From Ligula intestinalis (lineage: Eukaryota > Platyhelminthes > Cestoda > Diphyllobothriidea > Diphyllobothriidae), in NCBI GenBank assembly GCA_036362985.1, contig JAYGXS010000001.1, positions 52,821,473-52,885,472 on the forward strand: a stretch of 64,000 nt of DNA, written 5' to 3'. The notes below the pieces were generated by a model. It was not told the DNA's origin and did not search any database. It saw nothing but the letters and a program-made list of their open reading frames with translations. Position 1 is the first letter of the stretch; each line of letters starts with the position of its first letter. The position numbers and the translations under genes are program-made. Positions 1-12,400 of this stretch are shown here, in pieces.

Positions 1-42
1 GAATGCCGCGAGTTTTTTCACAATTGGGTCGACTAAATTTGG
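1..42 (+). repeat. SINE-like 3' fragment at the window edge
   Basis: The first bases (GCCGCGAGTTTTTTCACAAT, then TGGGTC) resemble the trailing part of the tRNA-derived unit at 3141-3262, which reads GCCGCGGTTTTCACAGTGGG. It is probably the end of a copy that begins outside the window. The segment up to 405 holds the likely 5' untranslated region and a run of ten C (202-211); I see no promoter element I would defend. Confidence 0.35.
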
Positions 43-405
43 AAGAAATTGTTCCGAAATGGTAATTTGTTTCATAAAGCCAGAGAACATACTAATCACA
101 TCATTCCTCTTGTTAACTCGCTTAAGTTCATGCAATTCACCTATTGGTGTGGTCAATCTAGGCCTAAGAATTATTACAGAAACTTCTCATGTAAAAATCT
201 TCCCCCCCCCCGAGGCATTAATTTAGCTGTGCCGAGGATGTTCCGAAGACCCGCCCAGAACAAAATCACCAATCAGGGGGCAATAATAGCCATCGTTGGC
301 AGTACTTGTGAGTGATGCAATATTTGAGCCGCATATTGCGCGTGCAGGTCTCCATCCGTTGTCTGTTGATCTAGGTCATCTCCTGAACGGTAAAAATTTC
401 GCATC

Positions 406-3400
406 ATGGACAACCAGTCGCTCAATGAATCCGGCTCTGCCGGACATCGGCTTTTTTACAAATTGCCGGATCGTCCTAATTTTGAGGTGGTCGACTCTTC
501 TCTTTACTGTATACCATCGACCGCAACCAGAAGCGTGTCAGACACAGATGATGCTGAGAACGTTCCGTTTCAGTCAAAAGAAGAATTTTTTAAATTCATC
601 GGCGAAAGCGTTATCGGCTTTCATAAGCCATTCCATGGTGCATTCGGCGATCGAATGGGTAGGACTGCATTTTCCGTCTCTTAGCGTTTTCCGATCCTTT
701 GTTTGCTGCCTATATATTAAAGGTTTACTGTGTCTTTCTCTTTTATCTTTTGTCATTTTCACACTGCGCCAATGACAGTTTGACAAGCGCCTCTCAGAAA
801 GTCCGTGTGCGTCGTATCGCTAAGTTCGGGATTGTTGTTAATAGATTTGCCATCTTTTAACTATTAATGCGTAGTTATTTCCTCCTCGCATACCTACTGG
901 TGAAGGTGAATAAATTACGGTATTTGAAGACAAAGGGAAGGCACCCTCCTTTTGCCTTCAAATGCCTTACGGTTAATTAGGGCTCATAAAAACTTCAATT
1001 TTCTCCACATCCTAATGTGTTCCTTAAGCGCATTTATTGCGTCTGCAATTCTTATAATGTAGGCCCATATATTTGTTTCCAATTAGAATTCGATATAGTT
1101 CGCTTTGGTTTGATCTTTCCGGATCTGTATATCCGTTCATTACGCTATCTATGTTTACTGTATACGGTAATCTGTGCACAATGTTTGCGGTAGATAGCTA
1201 GTTAAATCGTCCGAATGAACGTAAATATTATGTCCATGGTTTACAGAGGATAGCTGGAAAGGTGAAAATCGATGAAGCTGTTCAAGTCGATATTAATAAA
1301 ATTTTTTCATCCTGTCCCGAATGCTTGTTTGGGCACGATAAAGCTCTGTTAAACTCAATTTCATATTGATTATCCTCTTTATTTTTGATTTTGAGAATCA
1401 TTTTTCTTTTTAGTTGTTTACTGTGACTACATTGCATCTGGACGATCTCTCTCCTTCTTGGAGGACTTCATTTATAACGAGGTTCTTCCTCATTATGGAA
1501 ACACACACACGACAACAAGCATTACCTCATTGCAAACTACATTGTTTCGGCACGAGGCTAAAGATATAGTACGCAATGCAGTGAGGGCCAGTGACTACGA
1601 TGCAGTATTTTTTGTTGGTAGTGGTTGCACAGGTGCTGTACACAAGCTCATCCACAACCTTCATTTGACGAAGCCACCAGTAATTTTTCTCTTGGAATCT
1701 AACCCATCCTGCAAGTAGATTGTTATTGTGGGACCTTTTGAGCACCACTCAAACATGTTGCCCTGGAGACACATGGCAGCAAAAATTACTCGTCTAAACA
1801 CTGATGGCACTGGTAACGTTTCACTTGATCATCTGAAACAGGTTCTCGAGGTACGTGTCGCATTTTGTATGAATACGTTTTTCGTTAAAAGTATGTCTAA
1901 AAAGTGGATTTGCTGTGAAGTTTATCAATGTTCTTGGTTTTTAATTGGGTTGACCTAATGCTTTTAATTAGACAACCTCCCATTATATACATTTTTAGAG
2001 GTTTTCAACGTAAACAGCATCAGTAAATTCTCTCTCGTATAGTATAACTAAATAGCAATACGAAGTTAAGCTCTGACAACTACTGGCAGTATTTATCGTC
2101 ATCGCGTCGATATTGAATATTTGTATTGCCAACTGATAAGATGAGAATGTGCTTGCGCCGGAACAGAACTATTCGGTGAACTTTTAACAATCGAACAAAC
2201 AGTTTTAGTAGTTAGTATGCAAGGCACATTTTGTACGGCAGTTAGAATGATCGCATGGGTAGTGGACAAGCATACTGATCCATGTGTCACTAAAGTCAGT
2301 GCAAGCTCTATAATAATCAATTAGGCAACACTTTTTGCCGTCGATCAAGTTTTCCTGCCTGGGTATCATCCTCTTTACTGGCATTCTTTGCTCAGACTGA
2401 AATACTATTTGAGAAAAAAGGATGCTGTGATTACTTGATCACACAGACTTGTTACTTGTCTTTGCTATTCAGCAATCAGCGATCGAAAAGCCTTGCCAAA
2501 ATAAACAGGCACACAGTAATGGCGCTTTCTGATTTATTCGCCGTCTAACTAGTGATATTCTAAGTCTAATTTGAAAGCAATGTAACCGCCTACGTGGACC
2601 GTAGCTCAAAGGCGAAACACTACCGCCCATTCCCACAATTTTTATCACAGTATGTTGGTGGTCACTACTAGCGCGTGCTTATGTCTGCCAAACCCGGCCT
2701 TGGCTGGCGACGACGTTCATATTGACATCTGAGGACACCAGTGGATTTGCTAAGACGCCACTTTGGGAGTAGTTCTATCCTTTTAGCTTTCTGGTTTTAC
2801 ACGCCGCTTGACTAGCTCTCCTTTTGAAGTCTACCTCCGACTGGTTGCAATATTTTACTGTCACTCATGGTATGAATAGCCTTAAATATGATCCAGATTG
2901 TCGTGGGTTTGAAATCCCATAGAGCCTGCTGCGTTTTTCACAATTGAGTCAAATGTATCATTCAAATCTACCAAAACACGTATTTATTAAATTAGACTAG
3001 TTTGGTGGGTTCTAAATTGACCGGTTAGAAAATCTGACTTCCATGGTTCATTTGCTATAACTGAATTAGTGAATTCCGTAGGTTGCAGTAAGTTGAGTGG
3101 ATAACTTGACCTAAATGCAATTAAACTTTCTGCTTCCAGTGGGATCTAGGAGCTCAGAGGGTTAGAGCGTTGGTTTTACTTAAACCTGGCCATTACGGTC
3201 ATTGACTAAAATCCTACCGAGACCGCCGCGGTTTTCACAGTGGGGTCAAATGAATCAGTCCCCACGAATGCCGCCACAAGTAGTAAATAGTAGTATTATT
3301 GCACCCCCGACAACTCTCAATGGGATTTACTGTTGATCGGAATCCTAGTTTATTTCATAGTGTTAAAAATAAATAGCGGAATGCGTTACATTTATATCAG

Positions 3401-6400
3401 GTTTGTCTTCTTAACAACCCATTTCAAGCGTTTTCTCAATAACCAATGTTAATAATTCATTAAAAATAATTCTCGCCCAGGGTCAGCTTAATCGAACAGA
3501 TGTGAACTGACCGCGGTCACACATTTTATTCTACTAAATAATCTATGCGTACTTTGGCCGGCTTATGGGAACTTCAGTAAGTTACCTTTTCAACAGTCTT
3601 CTGGTCGAAGGAAAGACTAGAACTAAAGTCGCGCCTAGCAATCGATCCACCGAAGTAATTCAATGATCGTCTTAAGTCTGGTTTCATTTTTGAAATCACT
3701 GGCTTGCTTTTACCTGGTGCAAAAATCTATTCTTCCCTCAGACTTGTCCTCAGGGACGTCCCTACTTTCTTGTTGCTCAAAAACATCCATTCTTCATAAT
3801 CTCCCTCTACTGTCATCCTTTTTGATAGAAATAATTTAGACAAGGTAAACCTTTTAAAACCTGTTGATGGACATGAATGATTATCTCGTTTTTTTGGAAT
3901 GATTTCCTTCGGGTAGGAAGAAAGCAAGCTAGCGCAGGAGCAAGATTGTGCTCTAATTGTCTGCTTGGCGGCAGCTTCAAACGTCACTGGAATTCTTCTT
4001 GATGTCAATGTCTTCACCGCTCTAGTCCACCGCCATGGAGGTCTCATTTTTTGGGACTATGCGACAGCTGCACCATACGTTGATATCGACATGAATCCAG
4101 TTATCACTGGGTAAGCCTTCTGTAATTTGAGGTTCTTCTATACACCCTTTCTTTGGGGAAAATGTGCCGCGAATAAGAAAGAGACAAGACTTCAGGTAAT
4201 TACGTGCTATCACATCACCTTAGGGTTTTATTGGCGATATTTAAAGCGCTGGCAGTGTTTTGTCCTTTTGCTTCTCCAAAATATTTCTCTTTTCCAGCCC
4301 TGACCGAGACTACGTATACAAGGATGCCATCTACTTCTCAATGCACAAATTTGTCGGTGGTGTACAGACTCCAGGAGTCCTAATTGCTAAGCGTGTCCTT
4401 TTCAAGGCTGGTGAAACATATCCAGATGGATGCGGTGGTGGAAGTGTCTGTTTCGTGCGCCGCGAAGCACAAGTTTACTTGCAGGTAACCCTATATCTTC
4501 CCGTCAATCTACTTTGCCAATATCCGCCCTACTTTCAAAACTGACACTACTCATGCTATGTCTTCGTTATGGCTTAATCGCTTTTGAACTCCAAGATAAA
4601 CCGTAGTTAAACTTTAAGTTTTAAAAATGTGTAAGTATTTGGTGACGAAATTATTCCACCTTTTCCTCCTAGTAAGGAAGTCCATGCCATTTTGTGCCTA
4701 CTAAAACCCGTCAAACTACCATGGTCCTGCATATCATTGGGATTCTTTTTGATTCACTCCCTGCACGCGCCTCGCCTGCTAGATGTAATACAAACCTCTT
4801 GCCCAAAACATATAGAACTGGCGTCGTAGTCTAGCATCTGGCTTTACGATCAAGCTCATTGGGCACCTCCGAATACACTTACACAGAATTCATTTAGCAT
4901 ATCCTACCATCAAAGATATCCAGAACTGTGTTTGGCAGATCCTGTACCGTAGCCTGACTGTGCCACGAGGAGCTGGAGTCATCACCATCCTCTTTATCGC
5001 TCACCCTGGGGTCGCCGTTATACAGGGTGTCCCAAAAATGTATGCACATTTTAAATAATTGTAAACTTGGTGTTTATTGTATGTTTATTATTTCAAAAAT
5101 TTTAAAGTATTAAGTATCATTTCATTTGCTTCGTTCACTGCATTTTCTCAAACTGACGTCCGTTTTGATCCAGACACTGCTGACAGCGTGAAACAATGTA
5201 ATCGCACACACCATAAAACAATTCCATTCGTATTTGGGTGCATTGGTGTTCAGTGGGTTCTCTCTTTCTCACTTATCCAAAATATAGTCAAAATGCAGTG
5301 GAAAAACAATAAAATAGTCCTTCTGAATACTTTAAAATTTTTGAAATAATAAAATTATGATAAAAATCAAGGTTGCAATTCTTCAAAACGTGTATACGTT
5401 TTTTTGGGACACCCGGTATATAAGTTTTTTGATAATCTCGACAGAAAGTTTCGACACCTATTGAAATATGATTAACCCACTTTGGGACGCTCTCTTAGAC
5501 CGAAAATCGTGGAACCATTTCCCTGTCTTGCTCGATATGGCAAAACTTATTTAAAAATCAACAGTTAAAATAAAACACATTATTTATGGAATTCTTTTTC
5601 ACACATTTTACAATCATGAACATTCGTGAAGTGTGAATGTCTGCATTTCCAATGCATTTAAAAACTGCATACTATAAGCGCTTAGCTAATTCCATGAACG
5701 ACGGGAGAACGACTTCAAATGTCCGGACCATGACCCTTTACAGTTAACGTCGAAATTCTACCGAACACTTAAGTGGCGCCTCATCCGAGGTTCCAACCCG
5801 TGACTTTAATAGTTAGAAGTCAAACGCTCTACCCATTGCCCCACGGGCTCGTTGCCTTGCCAGCTTCGATCGAGATCGGAGGATCGTTCTCAGACCGCCG
5901 TGGTCAGAATCCTTCATTATCACACGTATTATGTGCTCATTGCACATCATTCACGTTTGTAAAAGAGGATTTTCTGCAGGACCGTAGCTTAATCTTTCCT
6001 CCTTACCTCCTGCTATTTTGTTTAATGCCCCCTTTCTAATTTTCACTTAGGCTCCGTTTAAGGCAAATAATCAGAATCCCTCCCTATGAACGCTTTTTGA
6101 TTTTGGTTGATAATACACTGACCCTGTTGAGCGGCGTGCATTACAATATTTGAAACTTGAAGGAATTCCGCAAGATACACATTTTTCCGTCAGTCCCCTC
6201 ATTGCAATGCTTCTAATCCACTTTTTTAACAATACCGTTCACGCTTTTTCTCGTGTTTTCTGTGGTTTTGGGCTACGTAGTTGACGTCTCAGCTTTTTAA
6301 TTTCCGTAGAAATTAATTTTTGAACTTGGACTATATCAGTATCAATCAAGTTCAGTATATTCAAGTATATTCAAGTTTTATAAGCACAGAACAAAATGTG

Positions 6401-9400
6401 ATGTATGTATTTGGGCCGAAGTGCATCAGCCATTACGAGATAACCGCATAATATTCTCAAGCTGCCATCAGGCAGGCAGTGGTATAACTTACGTAACTAT
6501 TTACCATACTGACAGCACGCGTACTGGCTGAAAGCCCAGTCACGTGTTTCGCCGGTATTCTGCGGCTACGAGGAGCCGAACACGTCAGTGTACTCCCCAG
6601 CATTCCCTATGTGCTTTCTGGCCGACACTCCAGTAGTGAAATTTCAGCTTTTTAATTTCCTCTGAAGTTAATTGTTAAAATTGGAGGAGAGCACTGGATC
6701 AGAATACCAGCGAACGACGCGTCTGGGCTTTCAATTATTATCTCTTCTGCCAGTATGGTAAATAATTGCATAGCTGACAGTCCTTTCGTTAAGAAGGTTG
6801 TTTTCAGTCTCTTGAAATTAGCAATCGTGCCTTATGACCACACTTTACTGCGCCCGTCGTTGCTCCAATTTTATGTGTACACCCTTTTCTACTTCTGGCA
6901 GTAGCGAGCATGCCAATAACTGTGTCCACTGTTTTGTCCTTTCTGAGCAGGACGTAGAGGAACGTGAAGAAGGTGGCACACCGGCTATTGTCGAGTCCAT
7001 CCGCGCTGGTCTAGTCATGCAGTTAAAACAAGCCGTTACTTCTGAGGCCATCACTGCACGCGAGCAAGCCTTGGTCAAGTGAGTTCACATCTTACAGCCT
7101 GCGTCTTGCCCCCTACCTAGGTTGTTTCAGAGGCATCGCAGTGTCAACACTCGTAATAATTTTTGCTTGCTCCTCTTAGCTTACTATTGTCTACGGCGTA
7201 CTTTTAGTGTAAAACATCCTTATTGTCTCTGTTTTAGTTCAATTCAACCTTATTCCTTTAAGTGCCCTCCAATGCTCTACGATCTGCAACTGTGAACTTG
7301 TTGAGCCCTATCACCGATAACCGGAGGTACCTAGGCACGATTCAATACCTTGACGGACCATATGGACCCGACTTCCTAGTGGAATCCCTTCCTATAGTAA
7401 AATGGCAGTGTTACATTTAGGTCGATCGAAAGGATTTTTGTCGGTAGGTGTCGTAGAACTTTCTCAGAGCGTTTCGACCACCTAATTAGAAAATGATCAG
7501 ATAAACTTGAATTATTTCGTCAATCGAGATATATTTATGTGTCTGCAGACATCTTAGAAAATTTGCGAAAATATATTGAGTGTAAGATCGATTCGGACAG
7601 CAGTGTTATTTTAGAGGCTTTAACTTTCTCTTCTCTTCGTGTTCGCACAATCCTTTCTACTAGGCCTTCACTGCCCTTTGCATCATAATATGATAGTGCT
7701 CGACGTTTTGACTTGATTTTCCCTGCTGGCTCAGACACACTTGTTGTTTTTTTCCTTTGTACATCCAACCTAGACGTGCATGGGCCCGACTCAAAGGTGT
7801 GGAGAATCTGCTCATTCTAGGCGGAGACAAGGCGCCCCGACTACCCATTTTCTCCATTGTGGTTCGTCATGCCTACCCTCTAGTTAATGGATCTGGAGCT
7901 ACGCCGTCGAATGAAGCACCCCAACTTTCGCCGGACGCCTCTGCTACCAACCATCCGGGAAAACGTTGTCTTTTCCTACACCACGCCTTCGTGGCGGCTC
8001 TACTAAACGATCTTTTTGGTATTCAGTGCCGCGCCGGTTGCGCCTGTGCCGGCCCCTACGCCATGGATTTACTGGGCATTGATGAGGCTCTGGCGAAGCT
8101 TTACGAAGGGGCCCTAGTCAAAAGGTGCTGCTTTCTCGCATTTCTTATTTTTCTTTCATCAGTCAGCCGTTAGCTCTGAATTTGTATCCTGCTCACAATG
8201 TGAGTGGTTGAAGGGCTATCGAACTGTCACTGTAGTCAAAACTAAGCTTACATTGTCCATTAGTTAAGGTATAGAACGAGATTCATTTTGTTTGTGTTCT
8301 TTCCGACTATTTACACAAATACATACACACACCTGGCCGGTAATTCCCTCAGGGATATAGGTGTTATGTTGCGCCCTTTATGGCTACCCACAACCAACAA
8401 ACGTGTGAAAACGGTCCTTAATCGACTATGTGACTAGCACATTTGATATGGCACCACCCAACGTTTGATGAATGACCAGGGTTATCGCAACCTTTCCTAA
8501 GCTCATACTACTTATAATTGGTACGGCTGCACACATACCTGATGTGGCTGGGCTCGAGCCTGTTATGGATAGGCTTTCTCTTTGTGTGACGTCTGCGGCA
8601 GTGTATGTGTACAGCACGAGTGAATTTATCATTCGGTGATGGAGACTAAGTATCAGGAACCTTCTGCATGTCTTAACGAACTATTTTATATCTGGTTATG
8701 TGTTTGTCTCCTTTGCAACTCCTCGAGGTGATAGCAGCGCTGGATCAGAGAAAACAGAAATAAGCTCGTGGAACGGACGACGGAAGACGTGCCAAAGGCG
8801 CTATTTATGGTGACCTGAGACATCTTCGGGATATCTTTGTTGCGATTGCGGAATGCCTCATTTGAGACAAAGTTGGTTTACTTCACTAGAAGAGCGGTTT
8901 TCGGGCAACTGTGGTCGATCACCTCCGCTTGATCTCCGGTCTGGCGTGTGACAAGGCTGCGCCCTCTCGCCCATTTTGTTTAACTGCGCCAGTGACTAGA
9001 TTCTCGGAAGGGCCCTACACAGTTTTGACGGTGGGCAGTTTGCATCCGGACTGACCTTGATTACGCCCACGATATCGCCCTGCTAACCTCAAACTTAAGT
9101 GATCTACAGTCTGTAGTGTTACGGATAAATGCGATCGCTACGTCAGTTGGCTTTCCCATAGATATCGGGAAGACCAAATTATTTTCTACCGGCATCCCTG
9201 GTCAAGAGCAGATACAATCGAATCTCTTCCCTGTGAATAAACTCTGTAGGTATTAGGCTGCGTGACAATTAATATTAAAAACCCAACGTAGTAGTCCTTT
9301 CTAATCGAAAACACATTTCACAATTTTGGTTAGCGTTTTGTGAGATAACATTTCAGATAATATTTACAGCGCGTAAATGTTGGTAGCTTTTGCCTGTCTG

Positions 9401-12400
9401 AATGCGCATAACCTGCGATGAAATTGATGCCGAAATTCCCAACTACCAGCCTTGGAGAAGTTGCGGTCTCCATTTTAGGATCATAATATCCATCTCTCTA
9501 CAAAACTAAAAAGACGAAACATAAGTTTGGAATATTCGACCATTTACCCGGCACTATCATTTCATTTACTAAAAAAATTATTATTTGTATGTATTGAGAA
9601 ACCTGCAGTTTTAAGTGTACAATTTGTTATCTACTTGTGTTTATCTTTCGGTTAAACGTAGTTAACTGCCGAAATCTAAACTTTTTTCTGTTTCAGTGGA
9701 GTTGGAACTTGCCGAATTTCTCGGTTTTTTGACGCATCTGCTCGTGAAGTTCTGCGGTAGGTCTGTTCACTCTCCGGCTATTTGCTGGCTGGCTAACGAA
9801 GTCCTTTTTTCTATATTTGTTTACATTACTGTTAAACTGTGGACTCTGTAAGCGATTCAAAGAATATGTTCACCAGATTTGATTCCTCCTTCCAATTTGA
9901 CTGAATAATCGCTGTATGCAATCTTTGCGTTTTCTACTAGGCCCGGATTCACCCGCTTCTCCATACCCTTCTTCATGTCCGACGAAGAAGCCGAATTTGT
10001 CTTCGATGCCGTCCGTTTCGTAGCAACTTATGGATGGGCATTCTTGCCCCTATACACCTATGAGGCAACCACTGGCGAGTGGCATCACCGGCACTACGAC
10101 GCCGGTGAAGACCGTCAGTGGCTGGGGCATATTCAGTACAGCAAGCAGGGCATGGCGTGGCGTCGTGGAAAGGGCAAAGCCCGTGGTCCGCTTCCAAAGA
10201 ACTACGAGGTTATAGTTCCACGTTTGTCTTCTTTGCATATTTTGAGGTCTTTTTTAGGTTTCTAGCCAAGACCCTTGATCCATTATTTGGAATTTTTGTA
10301 GTACTTTTTGAGACTCCTTTTGCTCAGTTCAGTTTTGTTAGAGGAATGATAAGTGGATGGCTTTGAGCTCCGTAGTAGTTAACCAATCGTCAGGTAGATG
10401 CATTAACACGGAGAATGAAACAGTCAGTCACAAAGAGCGCTTATATGATTATCGGAGTGTGGGGGGGGGGGGGGGGTGCTTAGTCATCTCTTCGCTCCCT
10501 CGTCTCTTGCATGCCGGATTCCGCACGTTGAAGGCGTTAGCATGTGGAGCGCGGGTAAGAGAGAAAGTTGTCACAGTAGTGTGTTTGAAGTTTGTACATC
10601 AGGCACGCGGTGTGCGTTTGACTGGTCTCTGTGGCTTCAGGCGGCGTGCTATTCCCGCCTGTAGTTGGCCATATGAGACGAACCGCCCGGAGTGTTCTGC
10701 ATCGAAATTTTCATGAGGGCAGATCGTCGCATTCTAGCTGCCAATCCCCGGACTAAATTTTGCTTTCTATTAAGGGGAACAAAACTGTAAAATCTGATGC
10801 ATTGTCCCGTCCAGATTTTTTTCGAAATACCCTACTTTGGATAGATCCATTCCTTTGCCCTCGTAAAAGGCCATCAAGGAACGCAATTTCATTATCTACC
10901 TCAGACTGTGCTGAAAACTTGAGCAACGGATGCGCATTGTTATACTTTCGGGCCAGGGCGTTGGTGAACAGAGAGATGACTAAGCACCCAACCTTTACAC
11001 ACCACGAGAATCATATAAGCACTGTACATCGCTGACTGTTTGATTCTCAATGTAAATGTATCGGCCTGCCTATGACCCATTTACGAGGGGTCCGGCTCAT
11101 CAGTGGGGCCTCCCCTAGCATTCCCTATTTTATTTCTGGTTGATACTCCGGTTCTGAAATTTTATCTTATTACTTTCCTTGAGGACACTGATCTACTCAA
11201 AGCTCAAAAATTAATTGCTAACGCATTTGAAAAGCTGACTTTCGGACTTAAAATTTGAAAGTACTATATTCATATGCGATTGCAGGATGGCGCTGTGGGT
11301 TTGTAGTTGATAAGTGAACAACTTGATGCGTGTCGCGTTTGACCCTAAAGGCATCGACGCATGAGGAGAGAACATCAGCGAGCAGAGGGTTCCGCGCTGC
11401 AACTACTCTATTACTGATAGATCCTAGCTGTCACTGTGCGTTCTTAAGTGGATGACCGCGAAGAGTAAGCGTTTCAGTTCTAATGAAAATATCGTTGGCG
11501 AAAAAGCACCAGCCCAGATCATGCATAATACCGAAAGTTACTTTAACATCCCTGCATGTGGGTTTGAGGGTCAACCGCCTGTTCTCATAGGCCAGTTATC
11601 ACGAGCCTTTGGCCATTTTGTCGCTCGCCTCTGAGCTTCGTCCAAGCCGGCACAGTTGTTGATGGTCCAAGGTCTGTTTGCCTGTATAGCGTATTCGCGC
11701 TGCGATCGTACGAAGTCTCCAACCGAATTGGGGGCAGCTGTTTTTGTCAACTCCCGTAGCGACTCTCCCGATAAATTGATTTATAGACATGGCCACCTTC
11801 TTGCAGTTCAGTGTTCGTTTGAGTGAAGGTGTAATCCACGCAATCACAAATATTTCTGACTGTGAACTGGTTGCAATGATGTACCGTTTAGAAATTTAAT
11901 CCTTGGGCTGGGGACTGCAGCCGCTTACTCAAGCCGAAAAGAATAGACCAGCGTTTCGACCAGTCCTCGGACCGCTTCGAGATTGTTGAAACCTTCATGA
12001 GGTAGCTCTGGTGAACACATTTATTGAGCCTATGGACTGTAATGCATAAGGGCTCTTTGGATTTTCCTAGTTTTCCCGGCGACTTATAGAGGTCATGCTG
12101 GACTATTCATAGATATAGAATTTTTACATAAGCTCTTTTTACTTTTTGACCTACCAGGAATGCCTCATGACTGCCAATGCCGAGTTAAAAAAGGCAATAG
12201 AATTTGTAAAGTCTGCTCCCGTCTCTCCAGTTCCGGATGACACCGCAAGCTTCGATGAAGATAGTCAAAAACTTCGTTGGTTTCTCCTGCCTTGCGAGGC
12301 CGCTGCACAAATGCGCGGTGAAGTCGGTACGTTGTTCCTCTGCTGGTTACGCTTTCTTTCTAAACTGATCAGCCTTTTTGACCCCGGTGGCACCCTTTTC

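Larger units (their letters stand above)
406..12326 (+). other. Desulfurase (PLP, class V aminotransferase) module, exons 1-10
   Basis: Exon 1 gives an 84-residue leader that splices (G+TT) to the conserved start VVYCDYIASGR (85-95). Then come GSGCTGA (exon 2), GPFEHHSN (178-185, the His that stacks on PLP in this fold), ASNVTG (237-242), WDYATAAPY with Asp264 expected to contact the PLP ring nitrogen, and SMHKFVGG with Lys299 as the Schiff-base lysine. Exon 7 carries GIQCRAGCACAGPY (469-482), the loop where desulfurases keep their catalytic cysteine; Cys476 or Cys478 is the candidate. Exon 9 adds PGFTRFSIPFFMSDEE and a Trp-rich tail. The module is longer than IscS or SufS (about 400 residues) because of the leader and C-terminal extension. 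Roles of residues are by family analogy. A neighbouring class V family, such as selenocysteine lyase or kynureninase-like enzymes, cannot be fully excluded. Confidence 0.85.

Noticed and set aside
2990..3012. GACTAGTTTGGTGGGTTC, similar to the flank of the minus-strand hammerhead motif at 43311-43325.
   Set aside because: The match is under 20 bp and neither core box follows.
5773..5852. A functional tRNA-Arg gene.
   Set aside because: The T-loop is mutated and the acceptor arms do not pair.
5773..6039. 88-codon plus-strand frame in intron 5.
   Set aside because: It overlaps the tRNA-derived unit, has no motif and no splice context with the host gene.
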